64,000 bases of DNA from Fen-1038 sp042408355. GTDB lineage: Bacteria; Chloroflexota; Anaerolineae; Anaerolineales; Villigracilaceae. Position 1 is the stretch's first letter; each line of letters starts with the position of its first letter. Both the position numbers and the translations under genes were made by a program. This document shows positions 33,312 to 42,789 of the stretch, one piece after another. Location of the stretch: contig JBHORD010000094.1 in the NCBI GenBank assembly GCA_042408355.1, positions 1 to 64,000 of the forward strand, in the 5' to 3' direction. The notes beneath the pieces were generated by a model. That model saw only the letters and a list, made by a program, of their open reading frames with translations, searched no databases and was not told the origin of the DNA.

Positions 33312-35384
33312 ATGGCACGCGAGCATCCGCTGGAAAAATATCGAAATATCGGGATTATCGCCCACATTGACGCCGGGAAAACGACGACCACCGAGCGTAT
33401 CTTGTTCTATACCGGAAAGACTCATCGCATCGGCTCTGTAGACGATGGGACAACAGTTACGGATTGGATGGAACAGGAACGCGAGCGCGGTATTACGATT
33501 GTTTCAGCGGCTATTTCTGCGGAGTGGAAAGGCTATCAAATCAATGTCATTGATACGCCCGGTCATATTGACTTCACCGCCGAAGTTCAGCGCTCACTGC
33601 GGGTTCTTGATGGCGGCGTTGTGATTTTTGATGCTGTCCAGGGTGTGGAGCCTCAGAGTGAAACCGTCTGGAGGCAGGCTGACCGCTACGGCGTCCCGCG
33701 CATTTGCTTCGTTAACAAGATGGATCGCGTTGGGGCCTCCTATGAGCGCACCCTCCAGACCATCATTGACCGTCTCGGCGCAAATCCAATCCCCATGCAA
33801 TTGCCCATTGGGTCGGAAGCTTCCTTTAAAGGCGCGGTTGATCTCCTGACCATGAAAGGTGTTGTGTGGGAAGACGATCTCGGCAAGGAACCCAGGGTCA
33901 TTGATATTCCGGCGGATCTGCAGGAAGCCGCGCAAGAAGCGCGTCACCACATGGTCGAGAAGATCGCCGAGCTTGACGATCACCTGACAGTAAAGTATTT
34001 GGAAGGCGCTGAAATCAGCGTTGACGAATTGAAAGCCGCCCTTCGCAAAGCCGTGATTGCTAATAAGGCGTATCCTGTCTTTTGTGGTTCTTCACTAAAG
34101 AATAAAGGCGTCCAGACGATGCTGGATGCCGTGATAGATTATTTGCCTTCTCCGGCTGATATTCCGTCTGTTAAAGGTTCCGAACCCGGCAGCAATGAAC
34201 TTACGATTGAATTGCCTGCGAAAGATGATGCCCCTCTGAGCGCGCTGGTATTCAAAATTGTCACCGATCCGTACGTGGGACGTCTGGCGTATTTCCGCGT
34301 TTACTCCGGCGTGGTTTCGCAGGGACAGATGCTGATCAACTCGACGAAGGGAAAGCGCGAGCGCGTTGGGCGTTTGATACGTATGCACGCCGATCGCCGT
34401 GAAGATATTACCGAAGTTCGCGCCGGAGACATCGGGGCGGCGCTCGGTTTCAAGGAAACTTTTACAGGCGATACGCTGTGCGATACAAAGCAGATCGTCC
34501 TCGAGAGTATTTCGTTTCCGGAACCGGTCATTTCCATTGCAATTGAACCAAAGAGCACTGCCGATCAGGAAAAGATGGGGGAGGCGCTTCGTAAGTTGTC
34601 TGAGGAAGATCCCACCTTTCGCGTCCGCTCTGATGAAAATACAGGCCAGACAATTATCTCAGGGATGGGCGAACTGCATCTTGACATTATCGTGGATCGC
34701 ATGCTGCGTGAGTTCCGCGTGCAGGCCAATGTCGGCGCGCCGCGTGTGGCTTATCGCGAATCGATTACCCGCGCCGTCCCGGAAATCAATCATAAATATG
34801 CCAAACAATCCGGCGGACGCGGCATGTACGGCCATGTCGTGATTTCATTGGAGCCGGGCGAGCGCGGTTCCGGCGTTGTCTTTGAAAACAAAATTGTTGG
34901 CGGTGTGATCCCAAAAGAATTTATTCCCGCTGTTGAAAAAGGCATCCGGGAAGCCGCCGAAAGCGGAGTCGTGGCAGGATACCCGGTAACTGATTTGAAA
35001 GTCACATTGTTCGACGGCTCTTTTCATGAAGTTGACTCGAACGAAATGGCGTTCAAGATGGCGGCATCCATGGCTTTCAAAGAAGGCGTGCAAAAGGGCG
35101 CCCCTGTTCTTCTTGAACCGATGATGAAAGTCGAAGTGGTCGTCCCGGAGGAATTTCTTGGCGATGTGATGGGACAGATCAACAGCCGCCGCGGAAGTAT
35201 CCAGGGCATGGAAATGCGTCCCGGCAACGCGCAGGCCATCCGTGCCATGGTGCCTTTGGCGGAAATGTTTGGGTATGCCACCCAGCTTCGCTCGGCCACG
35301 CAGGGACGCGGTGTCTTTAGTATGGAATTTGACCACTATGCGCCAGTGCCGCAATCAGTGGCCGAAGAAATTTTGCAACCGTAA
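33312..35384 (+). CDS. fusA: Elongation factor G
   Basis: Translocation GTPase. G1 is AHIDAGKTTTTER (17-29), the switch I motif RGITIVSAA, G3 DTPGHIDF and G4 NKMDRVGA. Domains II-V follow, with domain IV carrying GGRGMYGHVVIS and domain V ending QGRGVFSMEFDHYAPVP. Length (690) and sequence fit the bacterial housekeeping EF-G (fusA1 type). Third gene of the str operon, 35 bp before tuf. Confidence 0.97.
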   Translation: MAREHPLEKYRNIGIIAHIDAGKTTTTERILFYTGKTHRIGSVDDGTTVTDWMEQERERGITIVSAAISAEWKGYQINVIDTPGHIDFTAEVQRSLRVLDGGVVIFDAVQGVEPQSETVWRQADRYGVPRICFVNKMDRVGASYERTLQTIIDRLGANPIPMQLPIGSEASFKGAVDLLTMKGVVWEDDLGKEPRVIDIPADLQEAAQEARHHMVEKIAELDDHLTVKYLEGAEISVDELKAALRKAVIANKAYPVFCGSSLKNKGVQTMLDAVIDYLPSPADIPSVKGSEPGSNELTIELPAKDDAPLSALVFKIVTDPYVGRLAYFRVYSGVVSQGQMLINSTKGKRERVGRLIRMHADRREDITEVRAGDIGAALGFKETFTGDTLCDTKQIVLESISFPEPVISIAIEPKSTADQEKMGEALRKLSEEDPTFRVRSDENTGQTIISGMGELHLDIIVDRMLREFRVQANVGAPRVAYRESITRAVPEINHKYAKQSGGRGMYGHVVISLEPGERGSGVVFENKIVGGVIPKEFIPAVEKGIREAAESGVVAGYPVTDLKVTLFDGSFHEVDSNEMAFKMAASMAFKEGVQKGAPVLLEPMMKVEVVVPEEFLGDVMGQINSRRGSIQGMEMRPGNAQAIRAMVPLAEMFGYATQLRSATQGRGVFSMEFDHYAPVPQSVAEEILQP

Positions 35385-35419
35385 CCATTTTTCTTTTTCA
35401 TAATCACAAGGAGTTCATT

Positions 35420-36619
<1,200 letters not shown>

Positions 36620-36640
36620 GAGAAGGTAAGGTAACAGGAG

Positions 36641-36811
36641 ATGGCTTCGAAAAAGAAAGATGTCCGTCCGGTAATTACGCTCCAATGCAGTGATTGCAAG
36701 GAACGGAATTACACGACCGAAAAGAATCGCCGCAACGACCCGAACAGACTCGAATTCAAAAAGTACTGTCCGCGTTGCAGGAAGCATACGCTTCATCGCG
36801 AAACAAAGTAG
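36641..36811 (+). CDS. rpmG: 50S ribosomal protein L33
   Basis: Small zinc-ribbon protein of the large subunit. The 56 residues begin MASKKKDVRPVITLQCSDC and end with KYCPRCRKHTLHRETK; the two C-x2-C pairs make this the zinc-binding (C+) form. CAGGAG sits directly before the ATG. It follows tuf by 21 bp and precedes tRNA-Trp, the order tuf-rpmG-trnW-secE being widespread in bacteria. Confidence 0.95.
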   Translation: MASKKKDVRPVITLQCSDCKERNYTTEKNRRNDPNRLEFKKYCPRCRKHTLHRETK

Positions 36812-36837
36812 CGACACAATATTATTATTGTGTCGCT
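36810..36837 (+). other. 12-bp hairpin between rpmG and tRNA-Trp
   Basis: Arms AGCGACACAATA and TATTGTGTCGCT with TTAT loop, beginning in the rpmG stop codon and ending 10 nt before the tRNA. No T-tract. It probably helps separate the tRNA from the mRNA by processing, or is a partial terminator. Confidence 0.65.
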
Positions 36838-36847
36838 GCGGGACCGT

Positions 36848-36920
36848 AGGCCAGTAGCTCAATTGGTAGAGCACTCGTCTCCAAAACGAGCGGTTGTGGG
36901 TTCGATTCCTGCCTGGCCTG
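36848..36920 (+). tRNA. tRNA-Trp (CCA anticodon)
   Basis: Acceptor arms AGGCCAG / CTGGCCT (36913-36919) with G discriminator. D arm AGCTC..GAGC, anticodon stem CTCGT/ACGAG with loop CTCCAAA (anticodon 36881-36883), and TTCGATT T-loop. The 3' CCA is not encoded. It is embedded between rpmG and secE. Confidence 0.97.
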
Positions 36921-36983
36921 TATCATAAACATTGCTCACAACGAACTGCGGTTTTGTTGTAAAATCTCGAAAGGAGTTTGGCC

Positions 36984-37190
36984 TTGGCTGAACGAGCAAA
37001 AAAACAGAACGCCATCCAGCGTTATTTTAGCGAGACCATGGGTGAGTTGCGAAAGGTTTCATGGCCAACCTGGCCGGAAGCCTATCAATTAACAATTCTG
37101 GTGCTCATTGTCATGGTGGCAATGGGCGTTTTCCTGAGCCTTGTGGATTATGGAGTCAACCGATTATTGAATTTTGCGTTGGGCATCTAA
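36984..37190 (+). CDS. secE: Preprotein translocase subunit SecE
   Basis: Clamp subunit of the SecYEG channel in the inner membrane. The amphipathic helix YFSETMGELRKVSWPTWPEA (with the conserved KVSWPT) is followed by one membrane helix (LTILVLIVMVAMGVFLSLVD). This is the single-helix form, 68 residues. I start at TTG 36984, 7 nt after AAGGAG; another TTG at 36978 is too close to that site. There is no ATG nearby. Confidence 0.93.
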   Translation: MAERAKKQNAIQRYFSETMGELRKVSWPTWPEAYQLTILVLIVMVAMGVFLSLVDYGVNRLLNFALGI

Positions 37191-37209
37191 TCGGCTGGCG
37201 TCTTGAGGA

Positions 37210-38064
37210 ATGATGAACGTGCAGGAACCCGAAGAGCAATTCGACAGCGAATCGCTCGAACCGAAAATGGAAAATGCTGACGAGCCGCAGGCTCCGCCGG
37301 TGGATTCTGCGCGGGACGAGATTCCTGCCGAAGAAGCGCGAACAGAATCTTCCGTCCGGGGTGAAGCGCCCGCCTCTACTCCGGACTTGGAGTCTGGTTC
37401 TGAATTAGATTCCGTTCTCCCGTCTGATAACGAATCCGAAATGGAAGCGGAGGCTCCAGCCGCCCAGCCGAAGCGTGAATACGCTTCAGCGCGATCGCGG
37501 AGCGGCGAGATGGCTCAAGTCGAAGTGCCGCCCGATGCCTCGGAGCCGGCCTGGTATGTAATCCATTGTTATTCGGGTTACGAGAATAAGGTCCGACATA
37601 ATCTTGAACAACGCATCGAGACGATGGGTATGAAGGATAAGATCTTCGATGTGGTTGTTCCGACGCAGGAAGAGATCGAAGTGCGCGATGGGAAACGCCG
37701 CACGGTGGAGCGCCACATTTTTCCGGGTTATGTTTTGGTGAACATGAAGCTTTCGGAAGAATCGTGGTACGTGGTTCGCAACACCCCGGGCGTAACCGGT
37801 TTCGTCGGCATGGGCAATATGCCCACGCCATTGCGGCCTGAGGAAGTATCGCAGATCATCAAACGGATGGAAGCCGAAGCGCCGACCGTTAAAGTCACAT
37901 TCAAAGTCGGCGAACGCGTTCGAATCATTGACGGGCCATTCAACGATTTCCGCGGCACGGTTTCGGAAATTGACATGGAACGTACGAAGGTGCGGGTGAT
38001 GGTGTCGTTTTTCGGGCGTGAGACACCGGTGGAATTGGATTTCCTGCAAGTCGAAAAATCGTAA
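37210..38064 (+). CDS. nusG: Transcription antitermination factor NusG with acidic N-terminal extension
   Basis: Binds RNA polymerase and couples it to Rho or the ribosome. The NGN domain starts near residue 116 (AWYVIHCYSGYENKVRHNLE) and includes RRTVERHIFPGYVLVNM; the KOW domain has GERVRIIDGPFNDFRGTV (237-254). Ordinary NusG is about 180 residues; here some 112 extra residues precede it, rich in Glu, Asp, Ser, Pro and Ala and probably disordered. The first ATG touches GAGGA, so the true start is uncertain and an internal ATG (for example codon 20) is possible, but the acidic region stays open in frame throughout. Confidence 0.93.
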   Translation: MMNVQEPEEQFDSESLEPKMENADEPQAPPVDSARDEIPAEEARTESSVRGEAPASTPDLESGSELDSVLPSDNESEMEAEAPAAQPKREYASARSRSGEMAQVEVPPDASEPAWYVIHCYSGYENKVRHNLEQRIETMGMKDKIFDVVVPTQEEIEVRDGKRRTVERHIFPGYVLVNMKLSEESWYVVRNTPGVTGFVGMGNMPTPLRPEEVSQIIKRMEAEAPTVKVTFKVGERVRIIDGPFNDFRGTVSEIDMERTKVRVMVSFFGRETPVELDFLQVEKS

Positions 38065-38149
38065 TTTGTAAATCACATTGAACTGCAAGGTTTGATGTTG
38101 AGTGGGAGTGGCGCCGAGGCGCCACGCCAAAACCACGAAGGAGTCAAGT

Positions 38150-38575
38150 ATGGCAAAGAAACTAAAAGCAATTGTTCGGCTCCAGCTTGAAGCTGGAAAA
38201 GCCAATCCGGCGCCGCCGGTCGGCCCGGCATTGGCGGGTCATGGTATCAACATCATGGCTTTTTGCAAAGAGTACAACGCGCGCACGTCCAATCGTCCGG
38301 GAGAGGTTCTGCCGGCGGAAATTACCGTTTATAGCGACGGTTCATTTACATTTGTGTTGAAGACGCCTCCGGCTGCGGTCTTGCTCCGAAAAGCCGCAGG
38401 CGTGGAAAAAGGTTCCGGCGTGCCGAACAAAGATAAGGTCGGCAAGGTGACGCGCAAACAAGTCCGCGAGATCGCCGAACTTAAGATGAAAGATTTGAAT
38501 GCAATTGATATCGAAGGCGCAGTGAAGCAGATCGAAGGTACGGCGCGTTCGATGGGAATCAATGTAGTAGATTAA
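38150..38575 (+). CDS. rplK: 50S ribosomal protein L11
   Basis: Stalk-base protein that binds the GTPase-associated region of 23S rRNA. It begins MAKKLKAIVRLQLEAGKANP and keeps PPVGPALAGHGINIMAFCKE and the C-terminal GTARSMGINVVD. 141 residues. The ATG at 38150 follows AAGGAGTCAAGT; upstream in-frame codons belong to the spacer. Confidence 0.97.
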   Translation: MAKKLKAIVRLQLEAGKANPAPPVGPALAGHGINIMAFCKEYNARTSNRPGEVLPAEITVYSDGSFTFVLKTPPAAVLLRKAAGVEKGSGVPNKDKVGKVTRKQVREIAELKMKDLNAIDIEGAVKQIEGTARSMGINVVD

Positions 38576-38701
38576 TTGTGGGAGGGCTGGTAGTTTCGTA
38601 GTTGCTTCGACGTGTAGTTTCTTGGCCGCAGGCTGAAAACCATTTGAGGGCCAAACCGCGCAGCTACCCAACTGACACCCGCTAACACCACGGAGGATAA
38701 A

Positions 38702-39421
38702 ATGCCGAAACAAGGAAAGAAATATAAGGCCGCTCTGGCCAAGATTGATCTGAACAAACAGTACCCGCCGCGTGAAGCAGTGGCGCTGGCCAAAGATACT
38801 GCCTATACCAAATTTGATGCGAGCGTGGAAGTCCACATGCGCACCGCGCTGGATCCGCGTCAGGCGGATCAGCAAGTGCGCGACGTTGTCGTGCTTCCCA
38901 ATGGGCTTGGAAAGACTGTCCGTGTGCTAGTTTTCGCCTCTGGCGAAGGCGCCGCGGCGGCGCGCGCTGCCGGGGCCGATCTGGTCGCCGACGACGACGA
39001 AACCTTAAAGAAAATCGAAGGCGGTATGCTGGATTTTGACGTCGCGATTGCTACGCCTGATATGATGGGCAGGGTCGGGCGTCTGGGGCGCGTACTTGGT
39101 CCGCGCGGTTTAATGCCAAATCCGAAGGCGGGCACTGTCGTTCCGCCGCAGGATGTCGAACGCGCGATCAAGGAAGCCAAGGCCGGTCGTGTTGAGTTCC
39201 GCCTCGACAAAACCGCCAACATTCATGTTGTCATTGGCAAAGCATCGTTCGATGCCAACAAGCTTTACGAGAATTTTGCGGCGTTGATGGATGCCGTCAA
39301 TAAAGCGCGTCCCTCCGGCGCAAAAGGCGCTTATATCAAACGAATTGTTGTTAACGCTACAATGGGGCCGGGAATCAAGGTTGATCCGAACCTGGCTCTT
39401 TCTGTGGAGGCTGTCGAGTAA
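38702..39421 (+). CDS. rplA: 50S ribosomal protein L1
   Basis: L1-stalk protein at the E site, and in many bacteria a translational repressor of its own operon. Family blocks VVLPNGLGKTVRVLVFA, GRLGRVLGPRGLMPNPKAGT and the ending MGPGIKVDPNLA are intact; length 239. A 126-bp gap separates it from rplK, longer than usual for this pair, with GCTGGTAG and CTACCC segments that could pair; whether L1 binds there is unknown. GGAGGATAAA precedes the ATG. Confidence 0.96.
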   Translation: MPKQGKKYKAALAKIDLNKQYPPREAVALAKDTAYTKFDASVEVHMRTALDPRQADQQVRDVVVLPNGLGKTVRVLVFASGEGAAAARAAGADLVADDDETLKKIEGGMLDFDVAIATPDMMGRVGRLGRVLGPRGLMPNPKAGTVVPPQDVERAIKEAKAGRVEFRLDKTANIHVVIGKASFDANKLYENFAALMDAVNKARPSGAKGAYIKRIVVNATMGPGIKVDPNLALSVEAVE

Positions 39422-39610
39422 TACCCCTTTGAGAAACTCAGGGAAGTACTCGTATCCTGAAATACGCCACTGCCCATGACGGCAGGTGTGATGCAAGCCA
39501 TCACTTAATACCCTGCCCAGGCGGAGACTCAAAGCAAAACCCCAACGGGTTGTGTCCGTTCGTGGACACTGCGAAAAGTCTTTGCCTGTGAAAAGTGGCA
39601 AAGACTTTTT
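39422..39610 (+). promoter_or_regulatory. L10 leader with terminator-type attenuator
   Basis: The 212-bp space before rplJ contains several pairing segments and GGCGGAGACTCAAAGC, resembling the L10(L12)4-binding kink-turn leader found before rplJ. It ends in a strong terminator: 13-bp stem AAAAGTCTTTGCC / GGCAAAGACTTTT (39574-39586 and 39597-39609) plus T-run. The layout fits L10-mediated transcription attenuation as described in Bacillus. Assignment of the receptor part is by pattern memory. Confidence 0.75.
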
Positions 39611-39633
39611 GATTGAAAGGAGGTGAGTTTCCG

Positions 39634-40164
39634 TTGGCTATTACCAAAGAGCGCAAAGAAGAAATCCTCGCGACCTACCGGGATTGGTTGAAGCGCAGTC
39701 AGGCCGTGATTCTTGTGGAATATACTGGCGCAAGCATGAAAAACATGGACGCCATTCGTGCTAAAGTTCGCGAATCGGGCGGCGAATTCCATGTAGTCAA
39801 GAACACACTCGCCCGTCGCGCGTTTGCGGATAACGGCTGGAGTCTGCCCGAGGATTATCTAGCGCAATCAACGGCTGTATCGTTCGCTTTTACCGATCCA
39901 GCCTCGACTGCCAAAGCGCTTGCAGACGCGACCAAAGGCATGGATTTCGTCAAGGTCAAAGGCGGCTTTATGGCTGGTCAGATATTGAATCCGACTCAGG
40001 TAAAGGCGCTGGCTGAACTTCCGCCACTGCCTGTTGTCCGCGCCCAATTGCTTGGCGTGTTACAAGCGCCGGCTGGCAAGCTCGTCCGCACGATTGCGGA
40101 ACCCGCGCGTTCGCTGGCTTCCGTCTTCCGTGCCTATTCGGAAAAGGCGCAAGCGGCTGCGTAA
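39634..40164 (+). CDS. rplJ: 50S ribosomal protein L10
   Basis: Stalk protein that anchors L7/L12 dimers and, with them, represses its own operon. MAITKERKEEILATYRDWLK and VKNTLARRA are typical, and the C-terminal helix that carries L12 follows (LASVFRAYSEKAQAAA). It uses a TTG start at 39634 with a near-perfect ribosome site AAAGGAGGTGA 8 nt upstream; starting earlier would translate that site. 176 residues. Confidence 0.95.
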   Translation: MAITKERKEEILATYRDWLKRSQAVILVEYTGASMKNMDAIRAKVRESGGEFHVVKNTLARRAFADNGWSLPEDYLAQSTAVSFAFTDPASTAKALADATKGMDFVKVKGGFMAGQILNPTQVKALAELPPLPVVRAQLLGVLQAPAGKLVRTIAEPARSLASVFRAYSEKAQAAA

Positions 40165-40236
40165 ATTTTACGCGTTGTTTGCAACTGGAATTTCAAATAA
40201 AAAAATATCTCTGGAAAAGTAAGGAGTTTCTATACA

Positions 40237-40620
40237 ATGGCTGCAAATATTGAAAGTTTGGTTGAGGAGCTGAGCAAGCTCTCGGTTCTGGAGGCCGCTG
40301 AATTGGTCAAAGCTCTGGAGGAGAAGTGGGGCGTTTCCGCCGCTGCTCCGGTCGCTGTGGCGGCTGTGGCGGGCGGTGGCGCTGCCGCCGCTGAGCCTGT
40401 TGAGGAGAAGACCGAATTCGACGTGATCATCAAGGATGCCGGCGCGAAGAAAATTGATGTCATCAAGGTCATTCGCCAATTGACCAGCCTCGGGCTTGGC
40501 GAAGCCAAGACGCTGGCAGAAACCCCCGGCGGCAAAGTGTTATCCGCCGTCGGCAAAGAGGCCGCGATGGATGCCAAGAAGAAGCTGGAAGAAGCCGGCG
40601 CCTCGGTCGAAGTTAAATAA
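40237..40620 (+). CDS. rplL: 50S ribosomal protein L7/L12
   Basis: Stalk dimer that recruits translational GTPases. The N-terminal dimerisation helices (1-30), an Ala/Gly-rich hinge (about 35-55) and the C-terminal factor-binding domain (EFDVIIKDAGAKKIDVIKVI; LGLGEAKTLAETPGG) are all present; 127 residues. AAGGAG precedes the ATG. The stop codon is immediately followed by an R2 repeat, and rpoB, the usual next gene, is not here. Confidence 0.97.
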   Translation: MAANIESLVEELSKLSVLEAAELVKALEEKWGVSAAAPVAVAAVAGGGAAAAEPVEEKTEFDVIIKDAGAKKIDVIKVIRQLTSLGLGEAKTLAETPGGKVLSAVGKEAAMDAKKKLEEAGASVEVK

Positions 40621-40677
40621 CTTACCTTACGCAGTAGCGCGAGATTTCTCCCGCGTTTTCGGACGGCATGAACGCCG
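40621..40677. repeat. MITE-like repeat R2, truncated copy
   Basis: Begins directly after the rplL stop with the inverted terminus TTACGCAGTAGCGCGAGATT (from 40627) and runs to ACGGCATGAACGCCG. The other terminus is missing. Orientation is opposite to the tandem copies at 25 kb. Confidence 0.8.
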
Positions 40678-40906
40678 TAAAGCGATTCTTTTGTTGACCG
40701 GCGGCATGGATAACTGCAGTAGGAGCAATGCGGATGCAGTCACCCATGCGATTGGCGCGGGCGGCTTGACGATTTCTACAATCGGCTTGGGCAATCCGCG
40801 GGATGTGGTTAGAGTCAGCTATAAACTCTTTGAGCGGCGGACGCAAAAAAGGGCCGCATCCGATTCGCTGGCCAGGCAGGCTCTGTGTCTCAAAAAGGAC
40901 ATGTAA
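40676..40906 (+). pseudogene. Fragment of a von Willebrand factor A (VWA) domain gene
   Basis: The frame reads KAILLLTGGMDNCSRSNADA and then GAGGLTISTIGLGNP, the central strand, metal-site loop and following strand of a VWA domain. The usual DG of the metal-site loop is GG here. There is no start codon or N-terminal half, and it abuts a truncated repeat, so it is a remnant, perhaps left by a deletion between repeats. Confidence 0.6.
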
Positions 40907-40917
40907 GCAGGTGATAA

Positions 40918-40952
40918 AAAACATTAGCGGCGCTTAACGCCGCTAATGTTTT
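40918..40952. terminator. Bidirectional terminator
   Basis: Perfect 15-bp stem AAAACATTAGCGGCG / CGCCGCTAATGTTTT with CTTAA loop, between the plus-strand ribosomal operon and lexA on the minus strand. Confidence 0.92.
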
Positions 40953-40974
40953 ATTCCTTTATTTCAGCTTTAGA

Positions 40975-41649
40975 TCAAACCGCCATTTCGACTTTCCGAA
41001 TGACCATCACGACTTTGCCTTTGATTTCCAACGGTTCGCTTTTCTTGATCATAATCGGTTTCATCGTTGGGTTGGCGGGCTGGAGGCGGAAGCCGTCTTT
41101 CTCTTTATAAAAATACTTCAGCGTTGTTTCGTTTTTATCCGGCAGCCAAACGGCTACCATATCGCCGTTCTTGGCTTCCTGTGTTGCTTTCATAACCACG
41201 ATATCGCCATCATTGACCATGGCGTCAATCATGGAGTTCCCCTGCACTTCAAGAGCAAAAAGTTCTTTCCCCTTTTCGCGGGACGGCATGAGCGAGGTCG
41301 CGATTTCAACCGACTCTTCCGCGTCGAAGTAATTGAAGTCGGATGTAGGGACCGGAATAGGTTCGCCGGCCACAATTCGTCCGAGGACGGGGACTCGGAA
41401 CATTTCGCCGATGGGGGTCTGGCTGATCACGCGCAAGCCGCGTGAAATTTTTCGGTCGCGTTCAATGTGTCCGCTTTTCTCCAACTGGTCGAGATAATAA
41501 TTCACGACCGAAGTTGACGATATACCGCAATTCTCTCCGATCTCGCGGATGGAGGGGGGATGCTTGTATTCACGCTGATAGTCTTCGATGAAATCAAGAA
41601 TTTTTTGGTGGCGCTCACCGAGACCTTTGCTTTTGCGAACCATCATCAT
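40975..41649 (-). CDS. lexA: LexA repressor
   Basis: SOS-response repressor that cleaves itself when stimulated by RecA filaments. The winged HTH covers residues 10-70 (HPPSIREIGENCGISSTSVV). The cleavage site is A94-G95 (GRIVAGEP), with catalytic S139 (VQGNSMID) and K178 (TTLKYF). Length 224. The ATG at 41649 has AGGAGG 5 nt upstream. Its promoter carries a GAACnnnnGTTC operator between -35 and -10, so it is autoregulated. Confidence 0.96.
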   Translation of the reverse strand: MMMVRKSKGLGERHQKILDFIEDYQREYKHPPSIREIGENCGISSTSVVNYYLDQLEKSGHIERDRKISRGLRVISQTPIGEMFRVPVLGRIVAGEPIPVPTSDFNYFDAEESVEIATSLMPSREKGKELFALEVQGNSMIDAMVNDGDIVVMKATQEAKNGDMVAVWLPDKNETTLKYFYKEKDGFRLQPANPTMKPIMIKKSEPLEIKGKVVMVIRKVEMAV

Positions 41650-41711
41650 TCATGCCTCCTGAGCCGGAATGGTGAAACCGAAGAACCATAAATCGCTCAT
41701 TTGTGCTATAA

Positions 41712-41740
41712 ATGATACTTGAACATGCGTTCAGTGTCAA
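41712..41740 (-). promoter_or_regulatory. lexA promoter with SOS box
   Basis: Minus strand TTGACA (41740-41735), 17-bp spacer, TATCAT (41717-41712). The spacer contains GAACATGCGTTC (41721-41732), a perfect match to the GAACnnnnGTTC box recognised by LexA in Gram-positive bacteria. Confidence 0.9.
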
Positions 41741-41847
41741 GGCTTTTTGTGCCTCTCGCCATGCTTTTCTCAAGGTTGGGAAAAGGGTGTGAGAAGCGCA
41801 AACGCTTTGGAAAAACGGGCGGCGAACCACCGTCGGCCGTGGGCACT

Positions 41848-41947
41848 ATTATGAACTCACCTTACGCAGTAGCGCGAGATTTATCTTGCACTTTCAGGCG
41901 TCATGAATGCCGCACTGCAAGGAAAACTGCGTAACGTCAGTTATGAA
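41848..41947. repeat. MITE-like repeat R2, complete single copy
   Basis: Core 41862-41934 from TTACGCAGT to ACTGCGTAA, flanked by TTATGAACTCACC and CGTCAGTTATGAA. Opposite orientation to the tandem copies at 25 kb. Confidence 0.85.
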
Positions 41948-42198
41948 ATTGGCTTGGGCATTGAGTACGATGGTGAGGTTGTGGATCTTTGCCATGATTT
42001 TGCTGGTATTACCCATCGTCATGATGGCGGCATCGCGGCGGTCGTGCAATCCATTCTCGATTCCCCGATGGGTGTGGCCGACGTTCAAGATGCGTTCGGT
42101 TCTTTGCTTGTCGCAACTCGCAATTGTACCGGGAAGAATCTTATTTTTACATTTTGTCAATGGGCCTTGAGAAAACCATGATAGATCACCGCTTTTAC
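41948..42198. other. Region without a supported gene
   Basis: Several overlapping short open frames exist. One (from ATG 41943, + strand) would encode a peptide with a hydrophobic stretch LWIFAMILLVLPIVMMAA, but it starts inside the repeat edge and has no ribosome site or recognisable family. I do not call a gene. Confidence 0.35.
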
Positions 42199-42227
42199 TT
42201 GTCAAAAGGATATGCGGCAGGTATAAT
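42199..42227 (+). promoter_or_regulatory. tRNA-Pro promoter
   Basis: TTGTCA (42199-42204), 17-bp spacer, TATAAT (42222-42227). The tRNA starts 33 nt further on. Confidence 0.85.
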
Positions 42228-42259
42228 GCGTCCTGCTTTTTGTAAGCATCTGTAAGTTT

Positions 42260-42333
42260 CGGGGCGTGGCTCAGCCCGGTAGAGCGCACGGTTCGGGTCC
42301 GTGAGGTCCCGAGTTCAAATCTCGGCGCCCCGA
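42260..42333 (+). tRNA. tRNA-Pro (CGG anticodon)
   Basis: Acceptor CGGGGCG / CGCCCCG with A discriminator, D arm GCTC..GAGC, anticodon stem CACGG/CCGTG with loop TTCGGGT (anticodon 42294-42296), T arm CCGAG TTCAAAT CTCGG. CCA is not encoded. Monocistronic, with its own promoter and terminator. Confidence 0.96.
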
Positions 42334-42337
42334 CAGC

Positions 42338-42368
42338 GAAGAGACCGCCTAAATCCGGCGGTTTCTTC
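42338..42368 (+). terminator. Terminator after tRNA-Pro
   Basis: Twelve-pair stem GAAGAGACCGCC / GGCGGTTTCTTC (one G-U) with a 7-nt loop. Confidence 0.75.
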
Positions 42369-42370
42369 AT

Positions 42371-42789
42371 TTGAGATGGATTTGCTGGAGGAGAGGTGAA
42401 TATCAACAAAGCGCCTTGTGCAGAGTTACCCGCCTCGGCAAGGCGGTTCTTTCGGGCGACTCTCAAACTCTACATACAAAAGGAAGAGCCGCAGTCGCCC
42501 AATCTTTTATTCTCTTTCTGAAGGGTGAAGTACGGGTCAAACACATGATTGCCGAAGGCGATGACGTATGCATGATTGTCAGTTACGGTTACATAAATCA
42601 ATCCGAAGGGCGCAAAGAGGAATCAGGAGGTTGCTGAAGTTGGGATAGTGAAAGATGGAAGACCGGCGGGCCTCGCGATTTACTTCGATTTTGGAATGCC
42701 AAATTCGCGCACTTGCATTGTGGTTCTTCTGACTTTACTTTAGCCAGGGCGCAATGGGAATGCGGTTGTCTTGCAAGGAAAATTTTTGC
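42371..42789. other. Gene-poor region, possible gene remnant
   Basis: An open frame at 42371-42637 (+) contains HMIAEGDDVCMIVSYGYI, which faintly recalls a SnoaL-like fold strand, but the rest is unlike any family and no ribosome site is present. I treat it as non-coding or a decayed fragment. Confidence 0.25.

Noticed and set aside
41894..42466. Minus-strand open frame spanning the tRNA-Pro gene
   Set aside because: It crosses a confident tRNA with its promoter and terminator and an R2 repeat, and has no recognisable domain.
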